Source of the DNA: JACVRW01 sp963734365
Lineage (GTDB): Bacteria > Actinomycetota > Thermoleophilia > Solirubrobacterales > Thermoleophilaceae
Reading direction: 5' to 3'
Assembly: GCA_963734365.1 (NCBI GenBank)
Contig: CAVTGV010000010.1
Coordinates: forward strand, 1-64,000
DNA: 64,000 bases
In this document: one piece after another, positions 33,741-41,370 of the stretch
Layout: every line of letters starts with the position of its first letter
Numbering within the stretch: position 1 is the first letter of the stretch
Made by a program: the position numbers and the translations under genes
The notes under the pieces: model-generated
What the model was told of the DNA's origin: nothing
Database searches by the model: none
Seen by the model: the letters and a program-made list of their open reading frames with translations, nothing else

Positions 33741-34981
33741 GTGCTCCAGCCGATTTCCGTAGGCAACAAGAGCCTTGCCGACTACACCCACCTGGTCGGC
33801 AGGCCGCTCGTGAAGGAGATCAGGGACCTCGCCGAGGACCTGCAGGGCCTGCGCGTGCTGCACGTGTCGGCCACCGCCTTCGGCGGCGGCGTGTCGGAGA
33901 TCCTCTACACGCTGATCCCGCTCATGAACGACGCGGGGATCGAGGCCGAGTGGCAGGTGATGCTCGGCCGCGAGGAGTTCTACAACGCCACCAAGCGGCT
34001 CCACAACGCGCTTCAGGGCAATCCCGAGTCCCTGACCGAGGAGGAGTGGGAGGTCTACTTCCGCTACAACGAGCGCAACGCCACCGAGATCACCGGCGAC
34101 TGGGACGTAATCATCATCCACGATCCCCAGCCGGCCGGGATCAAGCGCCTCGTGCCTGACAAGGCGGCCACCTGGGTCTGGCGCTGCCACATCGACCTCT
34201 CCGAGCCCAATCCCGACGCCATCGACCGGATCGTGCCACTGGTGCGGGAGTACGACGCCACCGTCTGGCACGTGCCCGAGTACGTTCCGGCCGGCATGGA
34301 CGGCGGGTCTGGGCGGCGTGTACATCCTGCCCGCCCGCCATCGATCCGCTCTCGCCCAAGAACATGGCCCTCTCGCCCGAGGACGCAGCCTTCGTGTGCG
34401 ACCAGTTCGGCATCGATGTCGACCGGCCCCTCATGTGCCAGGTGTCGCGCTTCGATCCCTGGAAGGACCCGATCGGCGTGATCGACGCCTACCGGCTCGT
34501 CAAGGAGGAGCTGCCCGAGGTGCAGCTGGCCCTGATCGGCTCGATGGCCACGGACGACCCGGAGGGATGGGAGTTCTTCAACACGACCATGGCCCATGCC
34601 GACGGCGACGCCGACGTCCACATCCTCAACAACTTCAACAACGTGGGTGCGATCGAGGTCAACGCGTTTCAGTCACAGGCCGACGTGGTGATCCAGAAGT
34701 CCACGCGCGAGGGCTTCGGGCTGACGGTGTCCGAGGCGCTCTGGAAAGCCCGCCCCTTCATCGGCGGCAACGTGGGAGGCATCCCCCTGCAGGTCCAGGA
34801 TGGGCAGACCGGCTTCCTGGTCTCCTCGCCCGAGGAGTGCGCCGACCGCTCGCTGCGCATCCTGCGCGAGCCCGATCTGGGCAAGCAGCTGGGCCGCACC
34901 GGCAAGGAGCACGTGCGCGCCCACTTCCTCACGCCACGTCTTCTGCGCGACTGGCTTAGGCTCTTCAGCGAGCACAAGTGA
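33741..34981 (+). CDS. GT4 trehalose synthase (TreT-like), frameshifted twice here
   Basis: Retaining glycosyltransferase resembling TreT, which makes trehalose from a nucleotide-glucose and glucose. The N-terminal part has LHVSATAFGGGVSEILYTLIPL, HDPQPAG and WRCHIDLSEPN. The second part has CQVSRFDPWKDPIGVIDAY (nucleotide-sugar site) and STREGFGLTVSEALWKARP with the ExxxxxxxE motif. The frame is broken in the GGG at 34305-34307 and again in the GC run at 34330-34338. Deleting one base from each restores DGGLGGVYILPPAIDPLSP, a perfect family match, so about 412 residues in all. The stop overlaps the otsA start (GTGA), so two trehalose enzymes are coupled. Both breaks are single surplus bases. 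Confidence 0.85.
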
Positions 34982-36558
34982 GCACCGAAGTCCCCCTAGT
35001 ACTCGTTTCGAATCGCGGGCCGGCCACCTTCCGGGACGGCCACCCCACGCGCGGCGGTGGCGGGCTGGTCACCGCCCTCCAGGGACTGGTCCACCATCGC
35101 GACGCGGTCTGGGTGGCCTCGGCGATGACCGAGGACGACGCCCGGGTCTCTGCCGAGCACGACGGAGGCTCGTTCGACGTCGAGCTCGACGGCGACACGT
35201 ACCGGATCAAGCTCGTGACCAGCGATCCGGAGGCCTACGAGCGCTTCTACAACGTCGTGGCCAACCCACTGCTGTGGTTCATCCAGCACTACCTCTGGGA
35301 CCTCTCCAACGCGCCGGACATCCGCCGCGCCGAGGTGGAGGCCTACGAGAACGGCTACTGCACCGTCAACGAAGACCTCGCCCGAGCGGTGCTCGAGGAG
35401 GTGGGCGACGGTGAGGCCGTGGTGATGCTGCACGACTACCACCTCTACCTGGCGCCCAAGTACATCCGGCGCGAGCGGCCCGACCTGTTCCTGCACCACT
35501 TCGTCCACATCCCGTGGACCCAGCCGGACGCCTGGCGGGTGCTGCCGGCCGACATACGCGAGGACATCTACGAGGGCATCCTGGCCAACGACATCATCGC
35601 CTTCCACACCCGCTCCTACCGCCGCAACTTCCTGCACTGCTGCCGCGACCTGTTCGACCTCGAGGTGGACGACGAGACCGGCATCGTGCGCTTCGAGGAC
35701 CGCGACGTCTGGGTCCGCTCCTACCCGTTGCCGATCTCGGCCGAGACGTTTCACAAGACCGCCCAGCGGCCCGCCGTGCACGAGTACGAGCGCGAGATCC
35801 TGCGCCGCCGCCGCGAGCACCTGATCCTGCGCGTGGACCGGGCGGACCTCTCGAAGAACGTCCTGCGCGGGTTCACCGCGTTCGACCTGTTCCTCGAGCA
35901 GCATCCGGAGTTCCACGAGCACGTGACGTTCATCGCCCACCTGATCCCGTCGCGGCAGGACGTGCCGGAGTACGCGGAGTACCTCGAGCGCATCGAGGCC
36001 CTCGTGGCCGTGGTCAACCACCGTCACGGCACCACCGACTGGATGCCGATCGAGCTGCGCCTGCGCGAGAACCTCGAGGAGGCCATCTCGGCCTACAAGC
36101 ACTACGACCTCCTGATGGTCAACGCCATGTTCGACGGGATGAACCTGATCGCCAAGGAGGGACCGCTCGTGAACGAGCGCAACGGGGTCTCGCTGCTGAG
36201 CGAGAACACCGGCGCCCACGAGGAGCTGGCGGAGTTCGCCCTGTCGGTCAATCCCTTCGACGTCCAGGAGCAGGCCGACGCCATCCACCGCGCGCTCACG
36301 ATGTCCGCGGAGGAGCGCTCATGGCGAGCGCAAGGGCTGAAGCGCATCGTCACCGCGCGCAACCCCGGCGACTGGGTGGACGATCAGCTGGCCGACATCG
36401 AGGCCAAGCGCCACGGCCGCGCGCCGGTGGCCGGGCTAGTACCTCGGCGCCTCCTAGGGCGAGCGTGGGTCGGGGCTGAACTCCCCGTACTGGGCGGCGG
36501 GGGGCGGCGCTGGGCTCGGCTGAGGCGCCGGGGCCACGATGGGAACGGCGGGCAGTGA
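34978..36558 (+). CDS. otsA: Trehalose-6-phosphate synthase
   Basis: GT20 enzyme making trehalose 6-phosphate from UDP-glucose and glucose 6-phosphate. Visible features are LVLVSNRGPATF at the N-terminus, HDYHLYLAPKYIR, FVHIPWTQPDAWRVLP, ILRVDRADLSKNVLRGFTAF (which replaces the usual RLDYIKGI) and the donor-site NPFDVQEQADAIHRAL near the end. The start is GTG at 34978, overlapping the TreT-like stop. As read, the protein has 526 residues and its last 40 (after residue 486) are Arg/Gly-rich and run antisense into a minus-strand gene. Deleting one G at 36433-36435 would give a TAG stop right after APVAG, a more usual length. No otsB phosphatase is adjacent. Confidence 0.9.
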   Translation: MSTEVPLVLVSNRGPATFRDGHPTRGGGGLVTALQGLVHHRDAVWVASAMTEDDARVSAEHDGGSFDVELDGDTYRIKLVTSDPEAYERFYNVVANPLLWFIQHYLWDLSNAPDIRRAEVEAYENGYCTVNEDLARAVLEEVGDGEAVVMLHDYHLYLAPKYIRRERPDLFLHHFVHIPWTQPDAWRVLPADIREDIYEGILANDIIAFHTRSYRRNFLHCCRDLFDLEVDDETGIVRFEDRDVWVRSYPLPISAETFHKTAQRPAVHEYEREILRRRREHLILRVDRADLSKNVLRGFTAFDLFLEQHPEFHEHVTFIAHLIPSRQDVPEYAEYLERIEALVAVVNHRHGTTDWMPIELRLRENLEEAISAYKHYDLLMVNAMFDGMNLIAKEGPLVNERNGVSLLSENTGAHEELAEFALSVNPFDVQEQADAIHRALTMSAEERSWRAQGLKRIVTARNPGDWVDDQLADIEAKRHGRAPVAGLVPRRLLGRAWVGAELPVLGGGGRRWARLRRRGHDGNGGQ

Positions 36559-37002
36559 CGGAGCGGGCGGAGCCGGAGCGATGCTCTGCCCGTTCACCCT
36601 CATTGTCGTCGTGTCGTGAGCTCGCCCGGTCGCGCGCTGGCGCCGGGGCGCCCGCTGTCGCCCGACTGCTCGCTGCCGCCTCGCCGCCCGCTGCCGCCGT
36701 CCCTCGCCGCGGCGTGTTCGTGCCGCCGGCCGCCGCCGCACCGCGCCCGACCGGTCCCGCTTCCCGCGCTTACGTCTCTGTCCCCGCCGCTGGCTCTGTC
36801 CCCGCCCCCGTCCGCGCGGCCGGCCCGCGGGCGGCTCGGCTTCCCGCGACGACCCCGCCGGCGCCTTCTCCGCCGAGTCGCCGCCACCACCGCCGCTGAG
36901 CAGCAGGAAACCGGCGGCGAGCAGGGCGATCAGCCACCCCACGTTTCCCCATCGCACGCGGCGCAGCAGCGCCGCGGCGCCGCCCGCCCGCCGCCGGTCC
37001 AT
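36454..37002 (-). CDS. Hypothetical single-pass membrane protein, Arg-rich then Pro-rich
   Basis: A 182-residue open frame with one strong hydrophobic helix (GWLIALLAAGFLLL, about residues 23-36), then about 80 residues that are about 40 percent Arg with RRQRA-like repeats. A Pro/Ala segment (APAPPAPSLPAVPIVAPAP) follows, and the C-terminus is AQYGEFSPDPRS. The helix and the end look protein-like, while the arginine block could be partly an artefact of reading a shifted frame; the alternative frames are Gly/Ser-rich. It lies between otsA and rpsF on the opposite strand and has no recognisable family. Confidence in the exact frame is low. Confidence 0.45.
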   Translation of the reverse strand: MDRRRAGGAAALLRRVRWGNVGWLIALLAAGFLLLSGGGGGDSAEKAPAGSSREAEPPAGRPRGRGRGQSQRRGQRRKRGKRDRSGAVRRRPAARTRRGEGRRQRAARRQRAVGRQRAPRRQRATGRAHDTTTMRVNGQSIAPAPPAPSLPAVPIVAPAPQPSPAPPPAAQYGEFSPDPRSP

Positions 37003-37078
37003 GTCCTCCTAAGGGCGTGCCCGGGCGGCCCTCGCCCCCGGCGGGCGTCCCAGACCCGCTGCTAACCTGCGGCGGTCT

Positions 37079-37483
37079 ATGGCCGGCCTGTACGACCTCA
37101 TGTTGCTGATCGATCCCAACGCCCCCGAGGAGCGGCGCACCGCCGCGGTCTCCGAGGCGGAGTCGCTCATGAGCGCCAAGGCGCCGCTGGTGGGCAACTA
37201 CGACTGGGGCCAGCGCCGGATGGCCTACGAGATCGACCACCGGCCCGAGGCCGAGTACCGGCTCTACCAGTTCGAGGGCGACAACGCGGTGCTCGACCGG
37301 CTCAACCAGCGGCTGCGCATCCTCGACGCCGTGCTGCGCTTCCGGATCATCAAGGCCACGCCGGGTGAGCCGGTGCCGCCGGCTCCCGACCAGCAGGCCG
37401 CCCGCCGTCGCGAGGACCGCGAGGCGCAGGACACCAAGGTCGCCGCGCGCGCCGCCGCGGACGCCCCGCCGACCGAGGAGTAG
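37079..37483 (+). CDS. rpsF: 30S ribosomal protein S6
   Basis: Ribosomal protein on the platform of the small subunit. The 134 residues match bS6 with LYDLMLLIDPNAPEERR, VGNYDWGQRRMAYEIDHRPEAEY and FRIIKATPGEP. The C-terminus is extended by about 35 charged residues (QQAARRREDREAQDTKVAARAAAD), common in actinobacteria. ATG at 37079 follows a TAACCT -10-like box ten bases upstream. It is the first gene of the conserved rpsF-ssb-rpsR-rplI order; a 205-base gap to ssb holds a GC hairpin and probably a second promoter. Confidence 0.96.
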   Translation: MAGLYDLMLLIDPNAPEERRTAAVSEAESLMSAKAPLVGNYDWGQRRMAYEIDHRPEAEYRLYQFEGDNAVLDRLNQRLRILDAVLRFRIIKATPGEPVPPAPDQQAARRREDREAQDTKVAARAAADAPPTEE

Positions 37484-37491
37484 GTCCTACC

Positions 37492-37515
37492 GGGCGCCTC
37501 GACGGCCCGGCGCCC
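37492..37515 (+). terminator. Weak terminator-like hairpin after rpsF
   Basis: GGGCGCC pairs with GGCGCCC over seven bases with a ten-base loop, starting nine bases after the rpsF stop. No T-tract follows. In the 205-base spacer between rpsF and ssb it may attenuate read-through so that ssb depends partly on its own promoter. No other conserved element is obvious there. Confidence 0.35.
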
Positions 37516-37688
37516 ACCCCATCGTTCGCGCACCTCCGGGCCACATCTGTAACGGCTCAGCGAAACAAGCCGCACTTTTCAGCAACTTCGGTCAGAACCG
37601 GCCCAAGGGCGCCGACCCCATTTGTACTCTCGACCGACATCCCAATCAGCCGTCCTCAGAAGCAGGGACAGAAGGGAAGCGAAGCCAC

Positions 37689-38144
37689 ATGGCCGCAACC
37701 AACATCAACCGGGTCGTAATGACGGGGAACCTGACCCGCGACCCCGAGCTGCGCACCACGTCGGGCGGCACGTCCGTCTGCAGCCTGCGCCTCGCGTGCA
37801 ACACGCGCCGCAAGGACCAGTCCACCGGTGAGTGGACCGACAAGCCCAACTATTTCGACATCACCGTCTGGGGAATGCAGGGCGAGAACTGCGCTCAGTA
37901 CCTCTCGAAGGGACGCCCCGTGGCGGTCGACGGCAGGCTCGAGTGGCGGGAGTGGCAGGACCAGCAGGGCAACAAGCGCCAGTCGGTAGATATCATTGCC
38001 GACTCTGTCCAGTTCCTCGGCTCCCGTGAGGGCGGCGAGAACGGCGGCCGCTTCACGCCTCAGAGTGACGTCCCGGCGGACACCGCCGACTTCGCTCAGG
38101 CGCCATCCGGCTCCGGAGGATCGGACGACGACATTCCGTTCTGA
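37689..38144 (+). CDS. ssb: Single-stranded DNA-binding protein
   Basis: Binds single-stranded DNA during replication and repair. The 151 residues contain the OB-fold with NRVVMTGNLTRDPELR, FDITVWGMQGENCAQYLSKG and RPVAVDGRLEWREWQ. A Gly/Ser/Asp-rich tail follows, ending in SDDDIPF, the acidic hydrophobic tip that recruits partner proteins. ATG at 37689 has AAGGGAAG upstream as a ribosome binding site. It sits between rpsF and rpsR as in most bacteria; the downstream rpsR start is 33 bases away. Confidence 0.96.
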   Translation: MAATNINRVVMTGNLTRDPELRTTSGGTSVCSLRLACNTRRKDQSTGEWTDKPNYFDITVWGMQGENCAQYLSKGRPVAVDGRLEWREWQDQQGNKRQSVDIIADSVQFLGSREGGENGGRFTPQSDVPADTADFAQAPSGSGGSDDDIPF

Positions 38145-38176
38145 CCCCGAAGTAGCGAGTACGCAGGAGCAAACAG

Positions 38177-38464
38177 GTGGCAAAGCAGCGTGGAGGACAA
38201 AGCAGCAGCGCGACCCGGGACCGGCGTCGTGGCCGCGGCAAGGGCGTGCCCGGAGGCGGGCGGCGCAAGTCCTGCCCGTTCTGCAAGGAGAAGGTCGACA
38301 AGGTCGACTACCGGGACCTGGCCGCACTGCGCCGGGCGATCAGCGACAAGGGCAAGATCCGCTCTTCTCGCGTCACCGGTGCATGCCGCCGCCACCAGTC
38401 CCAACTCGCCAGGGCGGTCAAGCGCGCACGTGAGTTGGGCCTTCTGCCGTACGTCTCCCAGTAG
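38177..38464 (+). CDS. rpsR: 30S ribosomal protein S18 (zinc-binding C+ form)
   Basis: Small-subunit ribosomal protein that pairs with S6. The 95 residues have a Gly/Arg-rich N-terminus, then KSCPFCKEKVDKVDYRD and GACRRHQSQLARAVKRAREL. The CxxC plus a later CxxH give four likely zinc ligands, marking the C+ paralogue. Actinobacteria often carry a C- copy used in zinc shortage, and none is in this window. GTG at 38177 follows AGGAGCAAACAG. The rplI start is 11 bases downstream. The order rpsF-ssb-rpsR-rplI is conserved. Confidence 0.95.
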   Translation: MAKQRGGQSSSATRDRRRGRGKGVPGGGRRKSCPFCKEKVDKVDYRDLAALRRAISDKGKIRSSRVTGACRRHQSQLARAVKRARELGLLPYVSQ

Positions 38465-38474
38465 GGACGGCACC

Positions 38475-38927
38475 ATGGCCCAGGCAATCCTCTTGAAGGA
38501 CCACGAATCGCTCGGCGAGCGCGGTGACGTCATCGACGTCTCGCCGGGATACCTGCGCAACTTCCTCGTGCCCCGCAAGCTCGCTCAGCCGGCCACGCCG
38601 GCGGCGATCGCGGAAACCGAGCGACGCCGGGAGGCCGCCGAACGGGCGGCCGCCGAGGCGGCCGCGAAGGCCGACGAGACCGCAGCGCTCCTGAAGAAGA
38701 CCGTGCTGACCATCGCGCACCAGGCCGGCGACGACGGTCGCCTGTTCGGCTCGGTCACATCTCAGGAGATCGTGGACGCCATCCGCCAAGCGCGGGGCGT
38801 TCGTCTGGACAAGCGCCGCGTGGCGCTCGAGGAGCCCATCAGGACCACGGGCACCCACATGGTCACCGTCGAGGTCGCGGACGGCGTGACGACGGAGGTC
38901 AAGACCATCGTCACCCCCCAGGTCTAA
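38475..38927 (+). CDS. rplI: 50S ribosomal protein L9
   Basis: Large-subunit protein that projects from the ribosome and helps keep the reading frame. The 150 residues have LKDHESLGERGDVIDVSPGYLRNFLVPRKLA at the N-terminal domain, a long charged helix (about 45-75, EAAERAAAEAAAKADETAA) and a C-terminal domain with GRLFGSVTSQEIVDAI. ATG at 38475 is preceded by GGGA. It is the last of the ribosomal cluster; a strong hairpin follows 37 bases after the stop, before dnaB. Confidence 0.97.
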   Translation: MAQAILLKDHESLGERGDVIDVSPGYLRNFLVPRKLAQPATPAAIAETERRREAAERAAAEAAAKADETAALLKKTVLTIAHQAGDDGRLFGSVTSQEIVDAIRQARGVRLDKRRVALEEPIRTTGTHMVTVEVADGVTTEVKTIVTPQV

Positions 38928-38964
38928 CCAGTGACGCTGCGGGCCATCGCCTGCCCGCGTCATC

Positions 38965-38996
38965 GGGGTTCGGCGTGCCCAGCACGCCTTCACCCC
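38965..38996 (+). terminator. Terminator-like hairpin between rplI and dnaB
   Basis: GGCGTGC and GCACGCC form a perfect seven-base stem around a three-base loop, extended by GGGG/CCCC after a small internal bulge. It starts 37 bases after rplI and ends 53 bases before dnaB, with a pyrimidine-rich TGCTTCCTTGG after it. It would separate the ribosomal operon from the replication genes. Confidence 0.55.
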
Positions 38997-39048
38997 TGCT
39001 TCCTTGGCAGACGGGGCCCTCGCGCCCTGGTTAGACCTGGATACGCCG

Positions 39049-40449
39049 ATGGCTATCTCGACAGCGCCTGACGCCGCTGGGAATCTCCCTCCTCACAACG
39101 AGGAGGCTGAGGGCTCGGTTCTCGGCGCCATCCTGCTCACCGAGCAGGCGCTCGACGGCGTGCTGCTCGAGGTCGGGTTGCGGCCGGGGAACTTCTACCG
39201 GCCTCGGCATCAGCTGATCTTCGGGGCGATGATCCGCCTGAAGGAGAAGGCGGAGCCCGAGGCGGTGGACGCGCTCACCGTCTCCGAGGAGCTGAGGCGG
39301 GCTGGTGAGCTCGAGAGCGCCGGCGGCGAGTCGTACGTGCACTCGCTGCCCACCGTCGTGCCCGCGCTGGGGGCGGTCCTCGACTACGCGCGGATCGTCA
39401 AGGAGAACGCGCTGCTGCGCAGCGTGCTGTCCGCCACGCGGGAGATCCAGGACGACGTCCTCGGCCGTCGTGGCGAGGCCCGTGAGCTGATCGAGCGGGC
39501 GGAGTCGGTCCTCTTCAAGATCGGCCACGACGGCGGCATGGCCGAGATGAGGACGATCGAGACCGTCCTCCACGAGGAGATCGACAAGCTCGAGGAGCTG
39601 TCGCGCAGTGACGTCGGCCTGACCGGCACCGCCAGCGGCTTCCACGACATCGACGACCTCACGGGCGGCTTCCAGCCCGGGAACCTCATCGTGGTGGCGG
39701 CGCGGCCGTCGATGGGCAAGTCGACACTGGCCACCAACATCGCCGAGAACGCCGCCATCGAACACGGAAGCCCGGTGGCCCTGTTCTCGCTCGAGATGTC
39801 GGAGACCGAGCTCGCCCACCGCTTCATCGCCTCCCAGGCCAAGGTCTCGAGCGACGAGCTGCGCAAGGGCCGCGTGAAGGCCGATCGCTGGCCCAAGGTT
39901 CTGCGCGCGGTGGAGAAGCTGGCCCGGGCGCCGATCTACATCGACGACTCGAGCGATATCGGCGTGCTGGAGATGCGAGCCAAGGCCCGGCGGCTGCACG
40001 CCCGCGCGGAGAACGGCCTCGGTCTTCTGATCGTCGACTATCTCCAGCTGATTCGCCCGGACGGTCGGGCCGACAGCCGGGTCGAGCAGGTCGGCCAGAT
40101 CAGCCGTGGCCTGAAGATCCTCGCGCGTGAGCTCGAGATCCCGGTGATCGCGGTGTCGCAGCTCTCGCGGGCGGTGGAGTCGCGCAACCCGCCGATACCG
40201 ATGTTGTCGGACCTGCGTGAGAGTGGCCAGGTCGAGCAGGACGCCGACGTCGTGATGTTCGTGTACCGCGAGGAGTACTACGACCGCGAGTCGGAGCGTC
40301 TCGGGGAGGCGGACATCATCTTCGCCAAACACAGGAACGGCCCGGTCGGCGAGGTCACGCTCACCTTCCAGCCGCGCTATCCGCGCTTCAACAGCATGTA
40401 CCGCGAGCGCGGCGGCGAGCCGGCGCCCGACCAGAACGGCAGCGGCTGA
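39049..40449 (+). CDS. dnaB: Replicative DNA helicase
   Basis: Hexameric helicase that unwinds the replication fork. The 466 residues show an N-terminal domain with PPHNEEAEGSVLGAILL and the RecA-like core with VVAARPSMGKSTLA (Walker A), ALFSLEMSETELAHRFIASQ, LGLLIVDYLQLI (Walker B) and DLRESGQVEQDADVVMFVYRE. ATG at 39049 is chosen because an upstream in-frame start adds residues unlike any DnaB; no good Shine-Dalgarno is visible. Its stop TGA overlaps the ATG of the DnaC-like loader by one base. No intein is present; Walker A is uninterrupted. Confidence 0.96.
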   Translation: MAISTAPDAAGNLPPHNEEAEGSVLGAILLTEQALDGVLLEVGLRPGNFYRPRHQLIFGAMIRLKEKAEPEAVDALTVSEELRRAGELESAGGESYVHSLPTVVPALGAVLDYARIVKENALLRSVLSATREIQDDVLGRRGEARELIERAESVLFKIGHDGGMAEMRTIETVLHEEIDKLEELSRSDVGLTGTASGFHDIDDLTGGFQPGNLIVVAARPSMGKSTLATNIAENAAIEHGSPVALFSLEMSETELAHRFIASQAKVSSDELRKGRVKADRWPKVLRAVEKLARAPIYIDDSSDIGVLEMRAKARRLHARAENGLGLLIVDYLQLIRPDGRADSRVEQVGQISRGLKILARELEIPVIAVSQLSRAVESRNPPIPMLSDLRESGQVEQDADVVMFVYREEYYDRESERLGEADIIFAKHRNGPVGEVTLTFQPRYPRFNSMYRERGGEPAPDQNGSG

Positions 40450-41342
40450 TGCTCCGGCCGATCGACACCGCTGAGCGCGTCTGCCCCTTCGGCGAATGCG
40501 ACGGATCGACCTGGATCCTCGACGAGGAGCTGAACGAGGCTCGGCCCTGCCGCTGCCGCGAGCAGCGCCGGCGCAGGGCGGCGAGCGGCGGCATCGGCAC
40601 GGGGATCGGCCGGCGCTTCCTGGAGGTGTCGTTCGAGCGTGAGCCGATCGTCTCGCTTGACCCGATCGTGCTGCGGCCGGTGCGGGCGTTCGTGCGCTCG
40701 ATCGACGCGAACCTCGAGAACGGGCGCGGGCTCTGGTTCGATGGTCCGGTGGGCACCGGCAAGACGTCGCTCGCCATCCTCGTGGCCAAGGCGGCAAAGG
40801 ACGCCGGCCGCTCCTACGCGGTCTACCCCGTGCCCCGACTCCTCGCCGAGATCAAGCGCACCTTCGACCGCGACTCCGGCGACAACTACCTCGCCTTCTT
40901 CCGCCGCCTCTGCTCAGTGGACGTGCTCGTGCTCGACGACCTCGGGGCGGAGAAGCAGACCGAATGGGTGCTCGAGCAGCTCTACTCGATAGTCAACGAG
41001 CGTTGGCAGGACCGGCGCTCGATCGTCGTGACCACCAACATCCCCGATGCCGACCCTGAGGCCCCCGGCCGCATGCTCACCGCGAGCGCCCGCGAGCTGC
41101 GCGACGCGGTCAAGGGCGGGCGCCTGGACGCCCGCGATCTCGACGAGCTCCGGCGTCTCGTCGAGCGGCTGGAGCGCGTGACCCAAGAGGTGGCCACGCG
41201 CGAGGTCGAGGGCCAGTTCGATCCCATCGCTCGGCTGCGCAGGCAGATCGGCTCGCGGACGGTCTCCAGGCTGGTGGAGATCTGCGACGACCCGATCCCG
41301 ATCATGGGACCCGATCTCCGTATGGCGGCTCAGGGGGCCTGA
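40449..41342 (+). CDS. DnaC/IstB-like ATPase, probable helicase loader with zinc motif
   Basis: AAA+ ATPase of 297 residues. An N-terminal cysteine pattern with Cys 12, 17, 34 and 36 (CPFGEC and CRC) looks like a zinc knuckle. GPVGTGKTS (99-107) is Walker A, and VDVLVLDDLGAEKQTEWVLEQ is Walker B with the DnaC/DnaI-type context. RRSIVVTTNIP is the sensor segment. An extra acidic-basic insert of about 40 residues (LDARDLDELRRLVERLERVTQ) precedes the C-terminal RQIGSRTVSRL motif. The start overlaps the dnaB stop by one base, so it most likely loads or handles that helicase. Actinobacteria generally use DciA, so the pairing is of interest. Confidence 0.85.
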   Translation: MLRPIDTAERVCPFGECDGSTWILDEELNEARPCRCREQRRRRAASGGIGTGIGRRFLEVSFEREPIVSLDPIVLRPVRAFVRSIDANLENGRGLWFDGPVGTGKTSLAILVAKAAKDAGRSYAVYPVPRLLAEIKRTFDRDSGDNYLAFFRRLCSVDVLVLDDLGAEKQTEWVLEQLYSIVNERWQDRRSIVVTTNIPDADPEAPGRMLTASARELRDAVKGGRLDARDLDELRRLVERLERVTQEVATREVEGQFDPIARLRRQIGSRTVSRLVEICDDPIPIMGPDLRMAAQGA

Positions 41343-41370
41343 CCCGAGCCATCTAGACTCGATCGCTCCG

